Below are positions 44,172 through 52,175 of a DNA stretch of 52,175 nt, piece by piece. The DNA is from Fragilaria crotonensis. Its lineage: Eukaryota > Bacillariophyta > Fragilariophyceae > Fragilariales > Fragilariaceae. The translations under genes and the position numbers were made by a program. The DNA is taken from NCBI GenBank assembly GCA_022925895.1, contig JAKSYS010000444.1:1-52175 (forward strand), given 5' to 3'. Positions within the stretch are counted from its first letter, which is position 1. Every line of letters starts with the position of its first letter. Under the pieces are notes generated by a model. It made no database searches, was not told the DNA's origin, and saw only the letters and a list, made by a program, of their open reading frames with translations.

Positions 44172-46135
44172 GGCTGAGAGGTGTCATGGGACTGCTTATA
44201 CATACCGTCAGCTTGCAACCGCTCTGACCACAGGGAATTTTCATCCTAAGTGCGTGGTTCTCTGCAAACTGGAAAGGGACAGATTAACTGTATCTCTTCG
44301 TATACATACATCCTAACCATAGTTACTTTTTCATGCTATTATATCGCTGGAGCTGTCCTGTGCCTGTTTGCCATTAGTTGTTACGAGCACAAGTGTCTCA
44401 ACGCTGTGTTCAGATCGAAAAAGTTAAGCTTTAGTATGGGGCCTAACTAGAGGGGCATTGGGAACTGGGATTCGGGCTCCTGTCCATATATGACGATTTA
44501 GCATCAGGCAGCTTGGGATTTTGTTTTAGATTTGCACGGAATTGCAGAAGACCAAAATATGCTCTTCACTCAATCATCAGTATCAGGTATCAGAGGATCA
44601 TTTCGGATTGTGCCCAACCTCTGCAATGGCAGTCTGATTGTGAGCAATGCAAGGAAATGTATCAGCTGCTAAGGCATCAACGTAAAGAACATATTCCTTC
44701 CAGATCGAAGGGAATTCCATGGCCATTTACTAGAACAAAAATGTTCTAAGTATCAATGACCTGACAGGTCTTGCCAATCATGACATTTATCAAACCTTTG
44801 ATGATGCTTCCTGCATACGAACATTTGAGGAAATAACCCTTAACTACTATGTGCACGAGCATCCTGCTGCTATCACCTGAAATTTCGCAGTAATCTTGGT
44901 TGTAATAGACAATTCAGACTATTTCTTATGACCATAAACCTCTTGAGGGTATGTTTCTCAAGATCTATCTAGGTGCATGGAGACCTTGCCAGAGGAAACA
45001 AAGGAATGGAGATAGAAATTTGTGTATTGAGAGCGAACTGTTGAATGTATGATTGGAATTAGTGTGTGCGTTGGTGCTGTTGCAGGCGAGGCATCATCCA
45101 CTTGACTTGAATTTCAATCAGCAAGCTCCTTTACAATCTTTTCTCCGTCAATAATCGACTTCATGAGGTGATGATGAGTAAAAGATTTATTGGTGCTTTT
45201 GTCCCAGCAAGTTGAGTTATCACTGCCATAAGGTATGGCTCACACTGGTTGCCTTCTTTACTACTTGATATGTTAAACCGAAATGCTGAGAAATGTGATT
45301 ACAAGCAGCGCCTAGCAAAGCTGAACTGCGCACAAAGAGACATGTTTCAGTGTCAATGCGTGATCAAGCCCTCAACCTCGTCACCACGGTACACCAAGCA
45401 GACAAAACGCATATTGCCAACCAAACTAAACACCAGTATGCCCGTGAAATGGTTTTTAGCTTGTTTTCCAACAATCTCTATAAGCAGAAGGCCATTTTCA
45501 CTTTTTATAAACATGGTGTTCAGAAAATGATATTTTGCTCACGCAGAAATAAGGAAAGTAGGAGGAGATGCAAGTGTCTTCACATATATGGTCTCATTGA
45601 TGCTGTTCTTTGAAGGCATTTGATCGGGCTCATTGATTTCTTCAGAGGCCATTATACCTATAACATTGTGGCACCCTAATCAGATCCATATTTGAGTCCA
45701 TGTAGGTTCAGTCGTGAGTTCATTGAGCTTATTCGAGACCTCCTCTACATCAAACCAACATCCTTGACCAATCTTTAATGCAAGTCAAGAACAGAAATTC
45801 TCTCCAAGGAGGAAATTGGTGTGACAAGTGAGTGTGGGTGTGATACTTCTACTTTCATTAAAGTACTAATTACAAGTAGATAGACTCTCTGAGGAATTAT
45901 ATTGCTTGTAAGTGTAGAATAGATTCAAAGAAGCCAAAATGAGGACCCCCCCTTGATCAACTGATAAGGAGCATGAATTCACCTTCTACCAAGCTTGTAG
46001 TGCAGGACATCACATTACTAGCAAGGCAACAACCACAATACTCTTTACTAGCATTTTCATCTTTTTCTGAGTGGGAGCCGACCCAACAGTTTCTGAAGAA
46101 GTGAACTTCATTTTGTCAACAAAGCACTTCCAAGC
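44172..46135. other. Gene-poor region downstream of the bZIP-PAS gene
   Basis: No recognisable gene. A short plus-strand frame at 45,249-45,530 and an overlapping one to 45,613 look weakly coding. The beginning of the stretch should contain the bZIP-PAS 3' end. Confidence 0.35.
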
Positions 46136-46790
46136 TATCTCATCTTCAATCCTACTTGTTGCTTCTTGTGGTAGGTGATTCTGATATCATGTTGGAATTG
46201 GGCATCAATGTCCGTACAATGTCTAACTCTGACACCTTTGCCAAGAGGCAATCCCACTTGTAGCTATTAGCTAAATCCAATACAGACAAGGCCCTGTGCA
46301 TCTTCCTGATGCAAGCATTTCTTTGTGAGATTGGCTGTTATTGCCTGATATGGTGAAGGTGTCCAAATTTAGTACCAACCACTTTCCCCTGATATCCATA
46401 CTTGTCTTGCTCTTCCTTCACAAGAATGGATACATTTTCTTGCATGGCAAGATTAGATTCTGATGGCAACAACTTTGCAACAAGGTTAAACAAGGTGAGT
46501 GCACTAGCTACTTGCACTCACAACATTGATGCCATTGTCAACTTAAAACATTCGTCTCAAACATTTTCATAACTTTTTTTGTCCACCAACAAACTTGGCG
46601 GAACAAAGATGATGTTGGTGAAGTCATCATTTTCAATGCCTTCCTTTGTTAAGAAGATGATTCTCTTGACAATGGTGGTGTGATCCTCCTGTTGAATCAT
46701 GTGCTGCAAGAAGAGCCAACATCATCTCCACAACTGATTCTCACTGTCATCATCACTAGGAAATCAGCATTTATTTTCTTGACACAATTT
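46136..46790 (-). pseudogene. Unidentified coding relic on the minus strand
   Basis: Read on the minus strand, 46,715-46,570 encodes about 47 open codons (Phe-Leu-Gln-His-Met-Ile-Gln-Gln ... Phe-Val-Pro-Pro-Ser-Leu-Leu-Val), then a stop. 46,510-46,346 continues as about 55 codons rich in Leu, Lys, Glu and Val, ending His-His-Ile-Arg-Gln and TAA. A third piece follows at 46,340-46,190 (Trp-Asp-Cys-Leu-Leu-Ala-Lys-Val). Codon-level texture resembles protein much more than the surroundings, but stops and frame changes break it. I do not recognise the family. Confidence 0.35.
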
Positions 46791-49045
46791 ATTCATCGGC
46801 CAATATCAAAGAAGTACCACTTAAGTTTCTTAATTTTTTGGGCAGTTACTCTTGTATTTGGTTGTAGAAAAGACCAATGACCATGGCAGGTGTTTCACTT
46901 GTGCCCAAGTATGATGAGAGACTTGTGTAGTAGTACTACTGATGCAGTGTCTCATAATCCTTCCATGGTATTGATGCATTTGACTTGCATAGATGGCTAA
47001 CACAATTATCAGTGTGTAGCTTGAGCTGTTTAGCATTGCCATCCTTTTAGTCAGGAGTGTCACCATTGTTACGGCCAAAACTATGTATGCATCAAATGTA
47101 CCACAATCCATGCATTCTTGTTTGACACCATTTCACATACACAAATCTGTAGAACATCCTTCAGGTACCAATCTTGATGCAATTTCAAGGCACCCCGGTC
47201 TTCTTGGTTGTCATGGTGAGAAGTTTTGTCACTCCAGAATTGAACATATAAAATATGTTTGCATCATCTTTTGACTGACAAAGTTTGACCATTTTTAAAG
47301 GCTGTGGTACTGTGTATACCAAGGAATACGAGGGAAAGGCCGTACGTCGGGATTTTTGCAAACTTGCTAACCTTGGAAAATTCCACAGAACAGGAAGGCC
47401 TGCCTGCGACTTGCATCTTAAATCTTAACTGCTGACAGCATACTCATATCATAGCGTACTGTAGTATAAGGCAGGGATTGGAAAATAGTTATTACTGGTA
47501 CCGGATACCAAATACCGATGGTAGTATATACCCCACCAAAACTGAGATTTTCCCACGGTATAGTATCCGATAACTGAATTCACATCGGTACTGGTTCTAT
47601 GCATACCTACCAGGGTGCTTTCGAGTAAACCAACCAGTAACCCTTACCCATTGGTTATTATTTACAAGGAAGGGCGTTGCTATATCGAAAGGCGGTATTA
47701 AGACATACCGACGTAAGGATGTACATTCAGCAATGCATTTTGAAACACGCATGACGGCACATTTATTATTTTTGCAGCAAATGTCTAATAAAAGCCAGTT
47801 CCGTTAGACGTTTCAGTACTGTATTGCACCCTACAGTACGTTGCAGTAGTACCGATACCTACCAGACTGGAATAAAAGATACCGGTCATTTACCCGATCT
47901 CGAAATAAATGGGCAATATAGTTTATGCCTACCATTAAGGTGCATATTATCCGGATGAAAATTGCACTTAATTGTACTTTTGTACTCTTCAAAAGTACAA
48001 AACCTGGAAATTAAACCGGAAATGATGTACTTTTGTTTCCGGTTTTGTACTTTCAAAAGTACAAAAGACAATAACATTTTCAATAACATCTTTTCGATGT
48101 TAGGCGAACCCGGATTGTACTTTATATACTTTTGCGAGATTTGGGGTGTGTTGTCGTAAACGTTTGTCCGGACTGACTTTCTTCTATGTATGACACTATG
48201 CAGTACATCAGCAGTTGATACAGTCGTAGCAGTACAACAACGAAACATCGCATCATGTCGTTGAAAAGAAGTGGCGTGCCCATGCAGAAGTTTACATTTG
48301 AAAAGCTGCGAGTGCCACTACAATGAGACAATGCTGTTCATATACAACACAACTCTATAGTGGCGCCAACCACTGATGCAATTTCCGTTTCTACTACAAA
48401 TTTGACGACGAACGACGATGCCTATTTGCTACTAGTATGATTATAGGAGTGCACGTTCCGTAATATTTGACGGATCGTGACAATTAGTTTTAGCGGTGGT
48501 GTTTCGCCTTGTTTCACGGGACCGTTGCACAGTGAAGATCCAAGAGGAGGGTATGATTGGTTTGCACAATCTCCTGGTGATGATGAGCAGCGAGCAGGAA
48601 GTGATGAGTGGTGTGGGTGATCTTGTTTGCGCCTCACAGTTTTGACGGGCGCATATTCAGCTGAATGACACATGAACCCTGAAAACAGTTTACTGAAACG
48701 AAATTGCATAACGTAGAAATTTCTTTGCCTTCCGGGTGAGGCCGGTGCTTTCAGCCAACAAAACGTCTCGCAAAACAAACCGTAGTAGTCTTTTCTGTGA
48801 AAATATGGTCCTTGCAGCCACAAAAGTCCACGCAAACGGGCATGTCGCTTTGTGAACGGGTTTTAACAAACCGTTTTCGAGCGTTTGTGAACAGCCGGAT
48901 TTTTTACAAACCCCATCACTAAAGTATTCCTTAATAGGGTTTTCGAGATGCATCGGATGATGTTTTGTAGAATTGCAACCTTCCAATGACAACGGCATTG
49001 GCGGCGACTTCATCATATTGCATCTATAAACATAGCATCAACCCA
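46791..49045. other. Gene-poor region before the Harbinger relic
   Basis: 47,450-47,880 is built of TACCGGTA/GTAGTA-like short repeats. At 47,970-48,065 nested inverted repeats (TTTTGTAC...GTACAAAA and ACCGGAAA...TTTCCGGT) form a hairpin-rich block. Minus-strand frames at 48,422-48,835 and 48,690-49,016 are unsupported. A TATA-like CTATAAACATA lies at about 49,023, some 20 bases before the Harbinger start codon. Confidence 0.4.
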
Positions 49046-50698
49046 CATGAAGGATGGATACTAATGATGCTCTGAACGCGTTCTATGAAGGTTTTTGGAT
49101 GAAGATGGATATTTGGGCAATGAGGACGATTGTATCGATGATGATGGCGCGGTCGACGACGACAAGCTTGAAGAATACATGGCACAGCAGGCGGCAGCAG
49201 ATGAGAGGAAAAGAAACGTTCTGCTAACGATGATGGGTATGGTTGAGCTTGAGGATGAGGAACAGAAAGAATTTGACGCGATAGACCTCAGGCGTCACCG
49301 TGAGAGATTTCGCGGTCGCAAAAAAGACGAAAGATGAAGAGGCAGTGGTATTGCGACCCAACCACTGGAAAATGAGTAGAGTGTGCCCCAAATGAGTAGC
49401 TGGTGGATTGACTATGTTGAGAATCCTGAACCGGACTGCCCCTTTTGAATAAGGTTTTGACAGAGGTTCAGGTTGTATGTATCATACATACAGGTGTTGG
49501 AATGGGTCTGTGGTGACGATTGCGATGGTTTGTTTGACCGATGGCGGACAGAAGTCGATCATGGCTTCACTGGAAGGCAAAACAACAAAGTTTCGCCCTT
49601 GAACTTCTTTTTAGGCTCACCGGTACTTGGGCAGGGGTGGACTTTTGATGACGAAGAGGCCACCAAAGTAAGTCGCGATGTCCATCGCTTTTTCACGCTT
49701 TCACGACGTATGGTGCGAAATTTTTGTACCCTCGCTTCGTGCAAATGCCTCAGAGTACGGCCGACTTGCGAAGTTGCGAGTCCGAGTATGCGGTGGCAGG
49801 ATTTCCTGGATGTATCGGGAGTACCGACGCGACGCACATTCCGTTGGACAAGGTCACTGCTGCGTTTCGACAAGCGCACATTGGCTACAAAATGGGGTCA
49901 GATGCAACAACAAGGACGTATAATCTGACGGTCAATCATCGCCGTCAGATACTACATACTACCACAGGCCACCCAGGAAGGTGGAACGACAAGGCTCTCA
50001 TTCGTTTCGATTCGTTCATGTCCGATCTACGTGATGGTGCTTTCGATGAGATGGTTGATTTCACGTTGAAAAGGGAAGAAAGGACGATACTGGTACTGTG
50101 ACAACTGGCGACGAAGTAGAGGACGTGACGATCAAGGGCGCATACGTCATCGTCGACAATGGGTACCTCCGATGGCCGACGACGATTCCTCCAATGAAAG
50201 ACACGTGCAATCGATCGGAACTACGCTCCCAGTGGCTAGAAGCACTTAGAAAGGACGTAGAGTGCACGTTTGGCATCCTTAAAGGTCGTTGGAGGATACT
50301 AAAGACGGGCATCCGCGTCCACAATACTGAAGCAAGCGACAACATATTGGATGACTTGCTGTGCTTTGCACAACCACTTGTTGGATGTCGACGGATTGTC
50401 GCACAAATGGGACGATGGTGTCCCATCAAGCTATGAGAACGACGATGGAGAATTCCAAGACGAGGATATCCCTGCTGCGATTCGACGTCTTGTAGATCCT
50501 ATTGGAAACGAAGGTCATAGATTGCGAACGTTCGATAGTTCGCGATTCGGATTTCAGGCGAATCACGAGGATGATGCACGTGATTGTGACGACGACGATG
50601 ACGACGACGGCGACATACTAGATAATGATGCTCGCTTGATTGATTCGATCAGAAAACAAGCGAAGTCGATTGAATTTATCGATTCAGGGCGATGTTGA
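49046..50698 (+). pseudogene. PIF/Harbinger transposase (DDE_Tnp_4 type), frame-broken
   Basis: An ATG at 49,046 opens with Met-Asp-Thr-Asn-Asp-Ala-Leu. After a T-run indel near 49,095 the frame continues as an acidic then Arg/Lys-rich segment to about 49,335. A poorly preserved linker leads to Gln-Gly-Trp-Thr-Phe-Asp-Asp near 49,635-49,660. The catalytic core follows in further frames: Gly-Ser-Thr-Asp-Ala-Thr-His (first Asp, about 49,825-49,845), Val-Asp-Asn-Gly-Tyr (second Asp, about 50,152-50,166) and Val-Glu-Cys-Thr-Phe-Gly-Ile-Leu-Lys-Gly-Arg-Trp (Glu, about 50,257-50,295). Cys-Cys-Ala-Leu-His-Asn closes the core at about 50,355. An Asp-rich tail ends at 50,698. At least six frame changes and stops are needed, more than elsewhere in the window, so real decay is likely. 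All three catalytic residues are still readable. Confidence 0.75.
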
Positions 50699-50707
50699 TT
50701 GAGAATT

Positions 50708-51963
50708 TCAACATCGCCTTTCATAGTAGTAACACGTTGTTTGCCATCGAATCAATTGTTGATTTGCAACAGTTTGCGTGCTAAAACACGCGTTGCACCA
50801 CCAAACATTTTCAGCTCTCGCTGACCACAACACAACGAGCACACACTTCTTGCACTTGCGGCAAGAGTGATTTGATGGTGTATTGCATTCAATACACCAT
50901 CCTTCGTTGACGATCGTTTGCATCGCCGCGGCCGCCGCCGGAGTTACATCGACAACGTCATCCTCATCATCGGCCGAATCCGCAGAGGAGGATTGATTGT
51001 TGTGATCATTCTACTAGCAATTGTTGTCGCCGCATCCGATGAAGACGACGTTGCAAGAATCTCAAGCGGCTTCGTTCCTTGATCATGTCGCTGTGTCGAC
51101 GATATTCGTCAGTTTGCAACGTCGAGCTTTTTTCGAGAGACGCGATTTCTATTTCAAGCGCATCACGTTTGTCAAGCAAAGCCTGACCAGGCTTCTTTTT
51201 ATGTTTCGCAAATCGATCGAGCTCTCGCAGAATCGAATCCTCGTTCCGACGACGCGCAGTCAACTTGTCACGAACGTTTCTAATCATGAACTGTGCATTC
51301 TTCTGCCTTTCCTTTTCCAAGGAATCGGCATTCAAATATTGCAACGTCTTGGCAAGAATCAACTTGCTGGACGAATCGACTAACGGTGCAGGCACAGGCA
51401 GCACTTCATCCTCAGTGACGCGACGCTTCCTTCCTCGACGGTTATCGACACTCGCCGCACATTCTGCAATCATCAACTTGCGCATCTGCGCACGAGACGC
51501 TACGTTTCTGCCGACCGACGCATTTTTTTGAGGTCGCCAAACGAATCTGATTGCATGCAAGCACTATTGTGGATTGGTATGTGTCCCCATAGGGCCCACG
51601 CAAGAAAGCCGACACCACACCGAAAGAACGTCTTATCTGGGTACCGGTCCGCCTCGTCTGAATCTTCGCTCGAGTTGGCAAGTATGCTTGGTGTATCATT
51701 CTGCTCGTTGTCGTCCTCGCCCAAGAATCCAACATCTCCTCCTCGTGCTCGTCCGTTTGCCTTCTCCCTTCGACGACGTTACTATTGGTGGCGACGACGA
51801 CAACAGAATCTATCTTCTCCGCTTCCGCACGATCGCATTCCTTGCCCATTTCGATGAGGCACCACAATATATAGTCCTCCCAGTTCGTTCCGGATGGAAA
51901 CTTACCATCTCTATACGGCGAACCTTTCTCGTTACAATCGCCATCATCTTCTTGCAATTGCAC
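50708..51963 (-). pseudogene. Frame-broken gene tail-to-tail with the Harbinger transposase
   Basis: Minus-strand pieces in several frames form one product. The N-terminal part (51,963-51,730) is acidic. A middle piece (51,724-51,560) contains an Asp/Glu/Ser-rich segment. A long helical, Arg/Lys/Glu/Leu-rich segment (51,560-51,006) looks like a coiled coil. After a further frame change, a Cys-rich end (50,960-50,708) shows Cys-x2-Cys-x5-Cys-x2-Cys-x2-Cys and a later Cys-x2-Cys. PIF/Harbinger elements normally carry a second gene for a Myb/SANT-like DNA-binding protein in addition to the transposase. Position and similar decay make this a candidate for that partner, but I cannot see a Myb motif, so the assignment is inference. 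Confidence 0.45.
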
Positions 51964-51982
51964 AAGACCGTCTTGGCATTGC

Positions 51983-52175
51983 GATGAAGCGTGCGCGCCC
52001 GAAATCTTCTCTCCAACCGAAAGCAGCGACTTTGCGACAGTATCGCCTTATCAATCGAACCTCACCAACGTAGATAAAGAGCTTCTTGTGGCGGTGCAAA
52101 AAGCTGGAATCGAAAGAATCACTTCTCCAGTTGATGACGTTGGCCCTCCTGCGGCCGCACTGTACCGACTGCGTG
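51983..52175 (+). CDS. Partial open frame at the window edge
   Basis: A frame with no stop runs to the window end, reading Ile-Phe-Ser-Pro-Thr ... Asp-Lys-Glu-Leu-Leu-Val-Ala-Val-Gln-Lys-Ala-Gly-Ile-Glu-Arg. It has no clear ATG in frame; an ATG at 51,984 opens a different frame that stops near 52,072. It may be the first exon of a gene beyond the window or chance. Confidence 0.25.

Overview
The window looks like nuclear DNA of a stramenopile alga, most likely a pennate diatom. Three things point that way. There is a bZIP protein followed by PAS/LOV-like sequence (41,085-44,171), a domain order known from diatoms. There is a spliced Zn2Cys6 regulator (13,443-16,132) with short GT-AG introns. 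Between them lies a mixture of transposon superfamilies often met in diatoms (MULE, piggyBac-like, Crypton, PIF/Harbinger, non-LTR). I cannot name the species. I saw no rRNA, tRNA or CRISPR array.

Layout. 1-1.5 kb: frameshifted remains of a membrane protein gene. 1.5-3.77 kb: repeats rich in GTAC palindromes and a GGTTCATT minisatellite. 3,776-9,084: a complete MULE with 46-bp terminal inverted repeats and an exact 9-bp target duplication; it carries one frameshifted transposase gene and eight copies of a ~182-bp minisatellite. 9.2-13.4 kb: a long Ser/Arg-rich, probably disordered protein in three frames, convergent with the Zn2Cys6 factor. 16.6-19.2 kb: a 1.3-kb head-to-tail duplication. 19,994-22,797: a piggyBac-like element with an intact 785-residue transposase and unusual ends. 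23.3-26.6 kb: fragments of non-LTR retroelements. 27,166-29,375: an apparently intact two-exon Crypton tyrosine recombinase with a GCR1-like C-terminus. 30,662-31,404: a Harbinger-type non-autonomous element. 31,555-33,217: a second, degraded Crypton-like recombinase on the minus strand. 33-41 kb: gene-poor, with a 135-bp foldback element and a 1.1-kb element (39,411-40,533) holding a duplicated coding module. 41,085-44,171: the bZIP-PAS gene. 46.1-46.8 kb: an unidentified coding relic. 49-52 kb: a decayed PIF/Harbinger transposase tail-to-tail with a second decayed gene.

Only two host genes have a readable regulatory function: the Zn2Cys6 factor and the bZIP-PAS factor. Both should be nuclear DNA-binding proteins. 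The rest is a transposon graveyard with two elements (piggyBac-like and Crypton) whose reading frames are still open.

A caution applies to the whole window. Many frame breaks are losses of one base in a homopolymer or of one GT unit, and the two 1.3-kb copies differ, as far as I could see, only by small indels. This pattern fits residual long-read assembly error at least as well as real pseudogenes, so 'frameshifted' does not always mean 'dead' here.
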